Below, piece by piece: positions 26,063 through 38,640 of a stretch of 64,000 bases of DNA; position 1 is the first letter of the stretch; the number at the start of each line of letters is the position of its first letter. The stretch covers positions 38,713,238-38,777,237 of the forward strand of contig OZ029915.1 of NCBI GenBank assembly GCA_964023275.1. The letters are read 5' to 3'. The position numbers and the translations under genes were made by a program. Source of the stretch: Norana najaformis. Taxonomy: Eukaryota > Annelida > Clitellata > Crassiclitellata > Hormogastridae. The notes beneath the pieces are model-generated. The model had not been told where the DNA came from and searched no databases. It was given only the letters and a program-made list of their open reading frames with translations.

Positions 26063-26422
26063 ACGAAAAATCTGCTCAAATCAATCAGTCAATCAATTAA
26101 TCATAGATCAGTCAAATTTCAGTATGTATAAGGGCTACTTTTCTCCCGCAGGACTGTCGATTTAATAGGCCAAACAGATGAATAATTAACTAAGTCCATG
26201 AGTTCTTCTGTCATCTTGAAAATTATCGTAGCTAATCAATACTGAACTGTTGCAGAGAACAAGCGACTTTGAACTTTATCAACTGTAATCTTAGGCTTAA
26301 TGTATCATGCTGCTTCTACATTTTATAGGCCTAATGATTGCTCGAATGCACAGCTCTACAAAAGCAAGCCTTAATTTTATATGTTAGCATATACGCCTGA
26401 TAAGTGTAACGCAGACTAATAT

Positions 26423-26635
26423 ATCGTAATCGTAAACTCGAGATTCCTACAGCGCCCAAAGAAAGCTAAGTCGCGGGAACCAGCTTATTCACAGGCGCTC
26501 AGTCAAAACAAAATCAATAGGCAGGAGGGGTTAGGTTCCAGATCAAGATACAAGAGTCGGGCAGGCAGACAGCCGGTGGATGGTGTTTGGCATTGGAGCG
26601 GAAAGAGGGATAAGAGGAAGAAGCCTTGGGTTCAC
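26423..26635 (+). repeat. Dispersed repeat family B, copy upstream of GT92 gene
   Basis: Same block order as the 18.76-kb copy: ATCGTAATCGTAAAC, GATTCCTACAGCGCCCAAAG, CCAGCTTATTCACAGGCGC, TCAGTCAAAACAAAATCAAT, then GGAAAGAGGGATAAGAGGAA. It is slightly shortened in the middle. It lies about 360 bases upstream of the GT92 start codon, in opposite orientation to that gene. Confidence 0.8.
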
Positions 26636-27967
26636 CCAGATAAGTCATAGCTGCAAAGGGCACCAACCGGAAATTTTTGTAACGTACGTAGGTAACGTCT
26701 GTGTGAGAAGCTTACACTGCGTTAACTTAAGAACAAACTAATGTAACTTAGAGAAAAACAAACCGGAATTAGGGTCACGAAGACCAAGGAAAGCGTAATA
26801 TATGGGCAGCCTACTACGAGTGCTTGAAAAATAGCTGACAGCCTGTATTGATCTACAAGTGTGAAAGTTAAATTCCTACAAGGCTTAATCTTCCAGTCCA
26901 AGTTTCCTGTATTATAAACATTTGCAGTAATGTAACTGGTGATTGTGAATAGTTCTTCAGATTTGCCCTAATTTCTATTAGTTTCAGCCATAGTAATGTT
27001 AACAGGTCTACAGAAATCTGTGTTGTCGCAATAGACTAATCTAATGTAACCTAATCATAGTTCTGATAAATCCCACCATGGATGGAATGATCGTGGTTAA
27101 GGCCAAGGCCGAATTCCTCAAAACCAAAGTCGCTCTCCCCCTTTTGAGACCAAGCCAACTACAGACCTCGAGATTTTACAGGAAATCTAAATCCACGTCA
27201 AGACTCAAATTGCATACAAAAGAAGCATTCTCCTTGTCTTTGGACTTGTTAGGCTACTACTACTATATGCAGTCCATATAATTATTTGTTCATTTTCTTC
27301 ATTTGCAAATAATACTGATGGAGACATCGATCATTTCGGGCAAACTTTTAGCAATCACCTCAAAGATCATAAACGAAATGAGTGATTTTAGTAGACACCA
27401 CTGTGGCAAGCAGACATGATATGTAGCTGCATGTCTAATAAAGGACATCCAGACAGCTAATATGGCATTTGATGACGACCCGCCTAGTTCTTGACTCTAG
27501 GCAAACAGTGACTAATCGTACTATCATAAAAATGTATTTACAGCTAGGTTATGTTAACAGTTATAGTTACATCGTCGTCACTGAAGCCTTAAGTCATATC
27601 CGTCCTTGTCATGCATGACTTTTAAGAGTCCAAGCGATAAACATTTCGATTTATCCATAAAACGTGTGCATCTGTCACAGTTTGAAAACGATAATGAGGA
27701 TGTTGAATTAAGTAACAATGAGATTATGGCGATGGTAATGTAATGGTAACGCTGATGATGATGATGACGACGACGACGGTGATACTATGTTGGCTCTACA
27801 TGTTAGTCAGTGTTTGCCAGTTAAGACTTGTACCGGCTATTTGAACACTGTCTCCCTGTGAATGAACTTGTTGCTCTTAAACTTTAGTATCAATGTTACA
27901 CCATTTAAACTATCACTGAGGGGTTCTTCGAGGATGGTGCTGTTGATAATGATGGTGATGTGATTAG

Positions 27968-28036
27968 GCTGTTGTGTTGTTGTTGTTGTTGCTGCTGCTG
28001 ACTGCTGCTGCTGACGACGACGACGATGATGATGAT
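27968..28036. repeat. GTT/GCT/GAC trinucleotide run
   Basis: Successive GTT, GCT, GAC and GAT triplets. A similar GAT/GAC run lies at about 27753-27778. The Gln/Thr-rich minus-strand open frame here is produced by the repeat. Confidence 0.7.
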
Positions 28037-28635
28037 TATAATTATGGCAGATAAGTACGTGGTTATAGCCCACATCTACCAAACAAGGGCAGCATGCATA
28101 GAAACTGGATCCATGCCTAATATCAAATACAGTACAAATAGGTGTACTCTAGATTAGATTCGTAAGTACTAGTACATATACAGGTACGTTTGCTGCAATT
28201 TTAAGTATCTAAAAACTGTACTCGATTAGTACTCAAATAAAGTAACAGGTATCAAGTGCTACATCCCTGCTTTGAGAGGTTCTAAAACGGCACTACATAA
28301 ATAACCAAACTGCAAATATATTTACAGCCGACCGAGGTGGATGCGTGGGTTCAGTTGACAATGACACTTTTTTGCGCCATGTAATGCGCATAGGCCTATA
28401 GGCCTAAAGGTCTATGCAGACAGATTCGTTGCTTTCAAACAGTCTTTGTCTACAGGACCGCGCAATCGACGACAGCACTATGCTGGCACTCAATAAATGT
28501 GTAATTACTTTACGTGTATAGCTAAGAGTAAACCATAACCAACACTGCAATCGAAATAATTACAAGAATACCTTCATTCTGGCGAGTAGACTGGAATTTA
28601 TCAGCAGGTGTCGATGCAGATAGCCACGTCCGTTG

Positions 28636-28717
28636 TCCTTCTCCTTCTATTCCTGCTCTTTCTCCTTTTACTTCTCCTCCTCCTCCTCCTTCTCCTTCTT
28701 CTCCTTCTCCTCCTCTT
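28636..28717. repeat. CTT/CTC polypyrimidine tract
   Basis: Almost pure C/T strand (TCC, TTC and CTC triplets) for about 80 bases. The opposite strand reads a Gly/Glu-rich frame, which is an artefact of the repeat. Confidence 0.85.
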
Positions 28718-29130
28718 ATGCTTCTGTTCTTAAGTGTTGTCGCGCTGGCCTTTGCAGGCATGCATGCTGTGTCTAATGGCAATTAGGTCTTACGCAAGGC
28801 CTATAGCTGATGAACAAACATGCTAGGGCCTATAGATACAGCATGTTTGTTTATTCATTGAGATCGATTCGATATAGACCTGTGATGTAGCCTATGAACC
28901 CATGGCCTACGGTCCACAAGAGCGCATCGTCTAGTCACGCATAGGTGTACAAGTGGTAACAAGTCGTTTTGTGTGTATATATATACGTACATGTATATAC
29001 ATTTATATTAGAGTAGGCCTACATAGGCCACTCTTAAACAGTTATTGCCTATATTAGTATAGACATATACGTGTATATTTATGCATGTAAAATTAACAAT
29101 AATTCGATTCACTCAGTGTGCACATACTTA

Positions 29131-29290
29131 GGGGCACGGTAGCCGATTGGTTAGAGAGCTCGGCTCGTAACGCCGAGAGTACCGGTTCGAGTCTCCACTT
29201 GACGGTTACTGTGTAAGGACCTTGAGCAAGTCCTTCACGCACAGCTTTTCAACGCCATCGATTCTCTGTCGTATGGCCGTGCGTGCAGGT
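29131..29290 (+). mobile_element. tRNA-derived SINE (family A), best copy
   Basis: Head: GGGGCACGGTAGCCGATTGG then TTAGAGAGCTCGGC (A-box region), a pairable anticodon-like arm (CTCGGC...GCCGAG) and the B box GGTTCGAGTCTC at 29184-29195. Body: GGTTACTGTGTAAGGACCTT then GAGCAAGTCCTTCACGC. Minus-strand copies are at 8.5 and 42.4 kb, and a short plus-strand copy is at 30.84 kb. The anticodon loop is not canonical, so I do not call a functional tRNA. Confidence 0.85.
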
Positions 29291-30736
29291 CTGAACTCCG
29301 AAAGGAGGATAAAATCAATACAATCGTATACAGTTGTAGCCTATTTAACAAATGCAGAAATAATAAACTTTTAAAATTAAACTCACGGCTAATTACATAT
29401 CTGCCACTGATGCAGCTGAGCTTTCTTTTTAAGGGTAAAATTGCTTTCCGGGCTCAATGATCAGCATAATTAGAGGACCACAGCAATAAACTCAGAAACT
29501 TCATGAGTTTAAGGCAGATGCAAAAGGTGGGGTTTGATTAATATCAGGGTTCAAAGCGTCAAGCCCTCAATAATCTCACTCGTCCTAATGCACACAGGAC
29601 TACAATAATAGGTTTATAGTATCAACGTGAGTTCGTAGCGACACGAACAGCATTAGTCTCTAATTTCCCTATGCCGGCTCTACACGATGTCCAGAAAAAA
29701 GAAGCTCAAAATACATTTCAATAACCGAAGTATATGTACATATTTTAAAATGTTAGAACATTGAAAGACCTGGATATGTCAGTCTCTTGCAGGCTTTTGT
29801 TAAGTCCGTTTAGTAGGACTATCCATCGTCCATCCGGAAATTCTTTCAGTATTTTGGACCGTATTTCTTATTTTGACGCAAAAATCAATAAAAATTCTGT
29901 TTTCTTCATTAAAGCCAGTTTTGGTTAGTGTTAGCGAAAATAATTACTTTTTATACTATAACAAATTATTACTAGCAAATGAATTATTAAAGAAAAGCTT
30001 CTGTTCAATTTAAGTTTCATAAAGTTTTATTAAGTTATTCTGGTTTTCCAAAGCTTATCTCTTTTCTGGACGTACACTGTGTAGGCGATGGTGAATTACC
30101 ATATCGCGTAAGCTTATAGCTCGCTTGGGTCGTAGGCACACTCGCATGCAACCGCGGTCAAAACAGCCGCAGCGCAGCCCTAAGCATAACAGCACACGTG
30201 TCCTGCGAATATGTCACTAGAGCAGAACAGTTTTCTCTTATCAGTTTTTGTTTGATGTTGTGCACTTACAGGCTAAGCTGTGTAACATATCAGACCTTGC
30301 GTGTCAACGCATCTTGTTAGGAGTTAGCCGTCTTTTATTGCAAACACGCAATAACTGAGCATGTCACCGCATATCAATCAAGCGCTGTTTGCATGTATTT
30401 TCAATATAATTCGGCAACCTTAATGTACATTTATCCGTGGCTGTATATGCTGCTATCGATGAAAATAAGGAGCTATAGTAACGGATGTCTGCGTCCTTTG
30501 AATGCAGAGTCTTAATCATTATTTATAAAGGCCTATATACGCTGTCTTATCAAATTCACCGCCTAGTTCAAGGCTAAGTCTAATTATGCGAAGGCCCATA
30601 GACTATAGGCCAATATAATATAAGCCTATAAGCCTATAGACTTAATTATGTAAGCTTGTAGTTGCAAAAATGGGGTGTTAGAGTATGATTTATGGCTGGA
30701 GGCAGTTGGGAAGATCTATACGTAAGAGCGAAAGGT

Positions 30737-30783
30737 AACACACACACACACACCTACACACACACACAAACACACACACACAT
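30737..30783. repeat. AC microsatellite
   Basis: CA/AC dinucleotide run with a few interruptions, followed directly by ATATATAT. It lies about 60 bases before a truncated family A SINE. Confidence 0.9.
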
Positions 30784-30843
30784 ATATATGTATATATATA
30801 TCTCTTTCCTAACCAATCTAAGCTCACCGGAGCTCACTGAGTG

Positions 30844-30935
30844 TGGGGCACGGTAGCCGATTTGTTAGAGCGCTCTTTTAACGCGAAGAGAACGGATTCG
30901 AGCCTCCTCCTCGGGAGGGTTACTGTGTATGCGAT
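30844..30935 (+). mobile_element. Truncated tRNA-derived SINE (family A)
   Basis: GGGGCACGGTAGCCGATTTG, then TTAGAGCGCTC and a decayed B box (GGATTCGAGCC), then GGGTTACTGTGTATGCG, where similarity to the body ends. It is the head plus a short piece of the body. Confidence 0.75.
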
Positions 30936-33820
30936 TAATTTAGAAGAAACTAAAGCTTCAGCGTTAAAATTTACGATTTCACAGTAATTATTAGATGCAG
31001 ATATAGGCCTAGGAATGGATGGTAGATTTATTCTGGACTATCTATATAATATTGCTAGTCATAGGCCTACCAGTTCCTTATCGCACGACAATGACTGATC
31101 GTGGTATAGTGCAAAGGAGGTGGATTTCATAACCACTTATTGCATGGTATGGGTTAACTTAGCCTATATTTAATTCTAGACTATCGGCTTTCGTGGTATA
31201 GCCTATACTCTAGTATGCCTATGTAGGTCTATAAATGGACGTTTGAAAATTTGGAGGGTATTGATTAATTATCAAACTGTAGAGCCATAGAGGACATCAG
31301 ACTATCGGGCGAAGGTAATTGGCCACCGAAACTGCAGAAACATAGATTTAGATTTTAGACTATAATTGTAGATGCAATTAGGCCTAAGAAAGTTTGTTTC
31401 CGCCGTAGTATGCACTGCATGAACACATGGAACGTTCTCAGTGAAGACAGAGTTGGGTATAAGAGGAGAATAGCGATCGAATTAGAAGATTGGGATAGTG
31501 GGTTATATAGAAGTAGGGCCTAGTCCTCCCACTCGTACCACCTCGGCTGGCGGTTGACTGTGTATTTGTTCATGTTACTGTAAGACGGAACAGAAATGAC
31601 AACAATTATAATTAATCAATATCGCATTCCATCGTTCTAAAGCAAACAGCCTGTAGCCTGCAAGCCTATATAGGCCTAATATCAATTACAGAAATGCAGC
31701 GGAGGCAAGCAGTTAGGACTGTCAGAAATAAATCAGTAGGACTTCTAAGTGCAGAAACAAAATATTTACTTTGGTGCTCTTTAGTCCACTCCAGTAATAG
31801 TCCTTAGACCTGTGTATAATTGTTAATTGGCGGCTATAATAATAATCTATTAGGTCCTACTGACTGCGGAAAATGGGTCCTCAAGTTCAGTTCAATTAGT
31901 TGGCCAAGCATAGTTGGATAAGATGCGCATTTCAGGCCTCCTCTGTAAAATTAATGGATAGGTAGATGGTAAGGCACAAGGTTGGTGGCTAGCTATAGCT
32001 AGGTAGCAATGTTTCCTCTAATTTTTTTTCGCCGTGCGCGCACTGGTCTAACGCGTTGGTCCTGAGACTTTGCGCTCTGGTGCGTGTAAGAATGCACGTC
32101 TGTTGGGCCTAAACTACAAGGCTATAAGACCACATCGTGTAGGCAAACAAAAAGATCATAAGGACAAGTTAAACTTATCTTAAAGATTGTCGTCACAACC
32201 TAGGCAGGCCGTGTGGTTTCGCATTATAAAGTATGGAAACTTTCGCCGTCTGAGCATAAATACGTCTAAATATGTTAATAGGCTAAATATGTCAGAAATT
32301 GTAACAATAGCTAAATTTAACTTTTATGTAACTTGAACGCTCTCGAAAAGTAGGAAATTGTGAGCGCTATCATCAAAAGTCTGGTACTCTTCCACGCTCA
32401 GCTTAGAGGGAACATTAGTAGGTAGATCGATATGTAGGTAGGTACATAGACAGACAAATAGACAGGTAGGCAGGCAGGCATCGAAAGGAGAGACAGATAT
32501 GCCAAGAAAGGCTATAAATGCAGCTGCTATATCCGAAGCGAACGTATTGTATGAAGAAGTATATTTTGTGAAGTCTATATAAATATCTCTCTTCTCTCTT
32601 CAGGTATTCTCTTTTACATCTTTTATTAACATCTCTGTTTAGCTGTTAGGCCTACAGGCCTTCCTATCGATTCGTGTTTCGGCTATCTATATATACATGC
32701 AGTTTAACCTGATACCTTATTAGTACTTAAAATGCTGTGACGTGAGGCTTAATTTCGTGCCCAGCATACTTCTATATATGTGTATACACCCTGACGTGTT
32801 TCATTCTAAATTAACACTTTGAATCTATATCGAACACGTAGTATGTTATATCCTGAAACTTGCTTATTCATCCACTCCAATTATGTCTGGTATATGAGCG
32901 CAAACACTGTCTGCTATCATGCCTCAGTCTTTAACGTATGCACCTTTATCTACAGACAAAACGATAGACGACGAACGTCGTTCAGGGTATCTCTCATGCT
33001 AGGGCTATTTGGTAAATGTATATGTATGTATATATATATTAATGAAGGCCGCTTCCTGAACATTCCTCGTATCCGCATACCGTTTCCTGAATTCTCTGCA
33101 TACATGATGGCTTGTTCTATAAGCCCACATAGGCTTCTGCGCACAAGCATGAAAACGTCAGGACATAATTTAGCGTGTAAAGTATGCTGTCTATAAATCC
33201 CATAAAAGACCCAGCATATTTAAACTTTAATTATTACGTAACAGTTAAAATGGTAGGCCTAAATCTATATGCATAATTCTGTAAGGGTGGGCGTATGTGA
33301 TTTGCGAATGGATGGGTTTGCCCAAATGTGCCTACGTGTTTATCAAAGTGTCACATTATTCTGTAACAGCGTCACTGTTTATTTCGTGTTGAATAAGACC
33401 TCATTATATCTACTGGCTATATGCCATGTGTCTTAATATATGTTTGGGTCTAGATTCTCACGTCAATTGGCTTGTTAAACTCGACCATGTATCCGTACAT
33501 GTAGTGGGTAGAGTGCTTGACTCGTCAAGTGTAGGCCTATATACATTCAAGGGACGATAGGTTTGCTTCTCAGCGAATGGCAATTCGCACTGCATAACAG
33601 ATTCCAACGAAATCAACAGCAAACTGTTTATAAGATCCTATAGTAACTCAAGTATATTCGTTGGCTTCAACGCCTCGTTTTATCTGCGTCGTGAAGATTG
33701 TATAGGTTTACTGCAGTTTCCCAGACTGTTGTTTCCTTCGGTCAAGTTTATGACTAGCCCTTTGGTTAAACGGCCTTCAGTTCTGGCCTCGGCCATATGC
33801 ATTATATTCCTCGTGTATCT

Positions 33821-33894
33821 GCTGCTAAAGGTAGTGGATACAAGTATATATATTATATATATGTATTATATATATATCCACTACGTTTAGCAGC
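33821..33894. repeat. Near-perfect foldback with TA-rich loop
   Basis: Left arm GCTGCTAAAGGTAGTGGATA (33821-33840). Right arm 33875-33894 is its reverse complement with one mismatch. The 34-base spacer is a TA-rich run that can itself pair. The result is a potential hairpin of about 74 bases. Candidates are a foldback/MITE remnant or a cruciform-prone site; a small-RNA precursor is possible but unsupported. Confidence 0.75.
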
Positions 33895-34140
33895 ATATAT
33901 ATATATATATATATATGGGTGTGTATATATATGGGCTGTAGAAGATTGTGCCACTACACAATTGCACATTCTCAGTCTCTTTCTCTTTCTTAGGTCTATG
34001 AGACTTTTAATCATGACAATATTGCAGCCACTGGCAAGCAGTGAAAATGCACAACAAAAGAAAATTTCAGTTGCTAATTTCCACATCACATTTTGAAAGA
34101 TACTCAAAAGGCGCTACGTTAAGTGCCACACATGTGCATG

Positions 34141-34247
34141 CACACATACATACACACATACATACATACATACATACATACATGCGTGCATGCATACACA
34201 CATACATATATGCATACATGCATACATACTTACATACTTACTTACTC
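34141..34247. repeat. CATA/ACAT tetranucleotide microsatellite
   Basis: CATA units with ATGC variants, drifting into CTTA units at the right end. The Thr/His/Ile-rich open frame across it is an artefact. Confidence 0.9.
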
Positions 34248-34365
34248 TCTTAATTACTTAGTTACCCACTCATTAGTCACCTGATTCTGCTTCTCTTCGT
34301 GCCATTTCTCCGTGCCTTTTGCATGCGTGGGCTTTAATCGTATAAGCACATTCATATGCCAGTGT

Positions 34366-34399
<34 letters not shown>

Positions 34400-36475
34400 A
34401 CTTACATTATAGTCTACAGTGAGGTCGAAAATGTTAAACTTTGGACTAAACTTCTAACCCCTACTCAAATCAAACGTACATAGCGTATCTTGCAGCATAT
34501 GTCAGTTAATCGTAGGCTATTCGTAATAGTTACCAATTTAAAGATCGTTAGTCCCAGTACTACGGTTTCGATGGAAATGTTTTGTCGGACAATCGATATT
34601 TCTGCATAGTGCGTATTCTCTGTAGCAGGATGGCGCACCATGAAGTAGCCTACATCGTGTTAGAAACGAAGATGTTTTGCAGAGAGACGTTCGATTGCAA
34701 CAAAATTCACGAGTCAAACTTGAATCTCGTTGACTGCAGTATATCCGAAGTACAATGCTGAAGAAAGCATCGGGAGCACAATGAACCGAAAGAATAACTG
34801 ATTTGTGGACACATTTTGGGCCACTTAGTTGTTTCTGCAGCGTGATTGTTGCCGTTGGCCATAATAAAGCACGCAGACGATGATGCTTCAACTATACTTA
34901 GAACAATAAATTTAAAATAAGCTGTTTTGGCCGTCTGTGTTTTGTATGGTGTTGGCAGCTGTTGTGCATTCGGCATAGGCCCCTATATATAAATACAGTT
35001 GTTTGAGTGTAGTGTAGCCGCACATCTATGTTTTGTTTTACTTCAAGTGACAAAGCAGTCAGACTGCTAAGGCTTGCTGGAAAGATTACACCACTTCACG
35101 AGGAAGCGTAAAGAACAGTGCACTTGACAAAGCTTTAAAAAGTCCATAAATGAAAAGTAGGCCTAGACTGCCGCTTTCAATGAACACCGTATAAACTGTA
35201 TTATAATATTTATGCTACGATCGAGGACGCTTATCTGCCAGATTGAAATCGTAAAAGTAATCGTAATTTAAGCCTGTCAATTTCGACAATAATTTAGGTT
35301 CTGTATAGGCATGCCATGGTTTGAACGGCCAATATTGTAACTGAGCCACCTAGGAACTATTAACGATGCATGGGAATGGATGACAAGGGATACATGAAAG
35401 CTGGAGTTAAGGAATGAAAGGAAGAAAAACTGGGAAGAAACAGCAGGCATATGGAAATGACTAGGCATAGGGGTCTAAAAAGGAGAGAAGTGTAAGCTTA
35501 ATTGCCCATTCACTCCTAAATAAATGAGACAACTTTACGCCAACAAGTGCGAGAAAAACTAGACTGAAACTGTAATGGATGCAAAAATAATGATACTTTA
35601 AAAAATACACCACACAAAATGAGCATTAGATGAATGCCTACGAATATGCCCATCAATCTTAGGCCCTATACGTAGCTACAATATTACACAGGATATAACA
35701 AGATAAAGCTTACAGTGCCGTAGACACGGATATATGAAGCCTATAAATTAGTCTATATACACTTGCAATTATAGCTGCCAAACGTCATTAATGCCTGGAG
35801 AACAACATGATAACTAACAATTAACAACAGTAATTATTTGGTCTAACAAAGTCTATAATTTGCATCGTGCTTTCAGTTATTTTGTACTGTCAGAGATAAA
35901 TTTTATAAGTTGATCAAAGGTAGCACAGGCCTAATTGTTTGATTATATAGCATTCATTAGACAAGCCTATACCGGAAATACAATCTCCATCAGCAACGTC
36001 ATAGGTCCTTATGCAGAACACATGAAGCCCATGTGACAATATTCCCACAGTGGCTTCGCATGTCCTAGACATGACGTTGTAGTTGGTGATGTAAAGTCGT
36101 GTAGGCCGGTGCAACAGGAACTTTCATGGGGTCAAACCCAGTGCAGTGAGGGCGTCAAGATTTGAAGTGGGTAGGCCGAAACCTCGCAGCGCTTAGGAAG
36201 TTGAATGGTGCTAAACTCCCTAAGACGCACTGCATACAAAGAGAGCAAGCGCAATTTTTTGTGTTGTAGCATGGACTACAGAAGTTGATTTAATTGAAAC
36301 AGAATGAAAAGCAGGAATCTCCCAATTAGTCAGAGTTTAATGGCGCCATAAAGTCATTATCATTGGAGCATCGCCAATTCAGGAATGGACAGCTATAAGA
36401 CAGCTGGACACCAATAAGGAAGGTTTAGACCTCAAATGTAGGCCTAAAAGTAACTTCACGCATTTTTCTGTAGCA

Positions 36476-36960
36476 ATCGTAATCGTAATTACGAGATTTC
36501 TACAGCGCCCAACGAAAGCCGCGCCGCGGGGACCAGCTTATTTACAGGCGCTCAGTCAAAACAAAATCGATAGACAAAAAGGGTCCGGTTCCAGGTCAAG
36601 ATCCAAAAGTCAGACAGAGAGACAGCGTGGCAGCTACGGATGGTGGCGTTTGGGGTTGGAGAGGAGAGAAAGAGAGATAAGAGGAAGAAGGGGTGTCAGG
36701 GTACGATCTGTGAAAGAGGAATGTTTTGAGTTTTGAGTGAAAGGCCGAAGCAGAAATTGCAAGCGGTGGAGCACCGTATCTCCAAACCCTGGTCATTTTT
36801 CAATGAATTTATTGGATGAGATCTTCCACCAGCTTCACCAATACTACCTGTTTGAATGGGTGTCACGCCAGTTAAGGAAGGGAAACCCATCTAGCAGAGA
36901 TAGCCGGGGTACTAAGGGCTTTTGTAAGTTCCCCAAGCTACCCAAGAGGCTATAAGGCAA
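36476..36960 (+). repeat. Longest copy of composite repeat B
   Basis: Starts ATCGTAATCGTAATTACGAG, then TTTCTACAGCGCCCAACG, GGGGACCAGCTTATTTACAG, AAACAAAATCGATAGAC, TCAAGATCCAAAAGTCAGAC, GGATAAGAG-like purines, GAGGAATGTTTTGAGTTTTG and AAATTGCAAGCGGTGGAGCA. It continues into the second module at 36791-36869 that also exists alone near 12.5 kb. The reverse-strand copy at 44.06-44.35 kb carries everything up to AAATTGCAAGCGGTGGAG, so the unit is at least about 300 bases, with the second module perhaps an add-on. Confidence 0.8.
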
Positions 36961-38499
36961 GGCTCTGCTCGTTAGTGATTTTCATGTATTTTAGATGTAA
37001 ATAGGCCTATTATTATCACGTATGGAAGGATCGAATAAATTACTAATTTCATATTAAAACAAAAATACTATCAATGCTAGCAGAGAGTTTGATGTAGAAG
37101 CAATTCTGGGTAATAAAAGATCTTTGTTCTTTTAGAAGCAAATATAAGAAATTAGACCTGAATAAAAGCAAGTGATCAAGTTTTCATTAGAGTAATTCTT
37201 ATCTGAGGAATTTATAGCAAATAATTTTGTAAAGTTTAAGGGGATAATTTTATTCTTTTGTAAAACGTAGGCCTGCTTTACTCTTTATTTTGTACTTTTT
37301 GTAGGCCTACTTTTTCCTTTTTACTCTTAGTGGTGGGGGGAGAATCGGCCTTCCAGTGCTGGTTGAGGTTTTGTATAATCTAAAATTTTCATTACCCAAT
37401 GGCGTGTCCCCAAATAAAATGCGAAGGGGCATGGATTCCCTTGAAGTATATTGGATTATTTTAGAATTAAATAATTATTATTGGTGGAATGAATGTAGAC
37501 TATAAACGCATTCTAGGCATCCATTTTAGAAATAGGCCTAGACGTTGAATCATGGAGCCATGCGATCTCCGGCGCCTGTACGTGGGAATTTTGTCTTCAG
37601 GTTAGTCTGAAGTAGGGCCTATATATCAACTAGAACAAATAATATGGGCCTAAGCATACTGTACAACGATCAGTTGCATCAATCCATGGGAACGGCATTA
37701 AATATGATATAAAATTAACATGGCTTGTCCAGGGTTCTTCGCTACATTCATAGACTAATTGCTGTAGTAGGCTTATACAAGTTGGCCATAAGCCCACTCA
37801 TATGCATGTCATTAGTTCTGCTGCTACAGATGATTGAAGTGGTATTTCTTTGAAGTTATTTTGTGTTTGCAGTCATTGATATACGAGACTTAGGCTTACA
37901 TTGGCTAACTACTTTTGACTGGTAGCTTGAAGTGGATCCTATACTTAAGAGGTGTGCTTAAGTTGTTTGTTCGTGAAAATATGAATCAGCCGTGAAGTAG
38001 CGCTAAAAAAGTAAGACTGATGATGTTGTGCGTGACTATATTTATAGCTTGACCGTAAGAACCAAATCGCAACGAGTGAGGTAAGGAACGTTGTTCAGTA
38101 ATGGAAGCAAAACAGCACACAGTTCATATTGTTACAAGCATTCCACAAAACAGCTTACCGCACTCAGTGGCATAGTAACACAGACTACTCGGCGCTAGCG
38201 GTGGCGGCGGCAAGATTACGTTGAAATGTGCGACTTTTTTCGTATGGAATGGCTGACTTTTAAAGGCACAGTTCCTGTGTTGCTCAGTTCTCGGTTGTAC
38301 GAGGTTGTTTTCACCGAAATCTGGTGACGGTGTATGTTATCTGATGTTTATGAGTAAAAATTGGTGTAGAGATTGTTACTTTGTCTGTCACGGAACGAGG
38401 TAGGTCTTAATTGCAGGTATTTGCCGATGTCGACGGTGATATGGTGCGTCGATGCATTTTATGTAGCGCATGTTCAAGTATGTTGTGTAGAATGTTTGG

Positions 38500-38640
38500 A
38501 TCCCCATAGCGCGCTTAGACTAAGCGAACCCTTTTTGGCTATCGATTTGGTTTTTGACTGAGCGCCTGTGAATAAGCTGGTCCCCGCGACGTGACTTTCG
38601 TTGGGCGCTGTAGAAATCTCGGGATTAGGATTACGATTTT
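38500..38640 (-). repeat. Dispersed repeat family B, 5' part
   Basis: Reverse-strand copy: the plus strand reads TATCGATTTGGTTTTTGACT, GAGCGCCTGTGAATAAGCTG, GTCCCCGCGACGTG, TTGGGCGCTGTAGAAATCTC and GGGATTAGGATTACGATTTT. It holds only the 5' portion of the family B unit. Confidence 0.8.

Larger units (their letters stand above)
26063..38160. other. Gene-free, repeat-rich intergenic block
   Basis: No supported gene in 12 kb. Contents: repeat family B at 26.42 and 36.48 kb, trinucleotide runs near 27.75 and 27.97 kb, a CTT/CTC tract at 28.64 kb, SINEs at 29.13 and 30.84 kb, AC repeats at 30.74 kb, TAGG/CAGG runs near 32.42-32.48 kb, a foldback at 33.82 kb, CATA repeats at 34.14 kb, TA runs near 34.37 kb and more than fifteen TAGGCCTA-type palindromes. 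Open frames are short and unrecognised. Confidence 0.6.

Noticed and set aside
29131-29196. A functional tRNA gene
   Set aside because: Internal promoter boxes are present, but the anticodon arm is not canonical, and the same head with the same non-tRNA body recurs at other sites, so it is a SINE.
34141-34247. CRISPR-like array
   Set aside because: It is a tetranucleotide microsatellite without unique spacers, in a eukaryotic genome.
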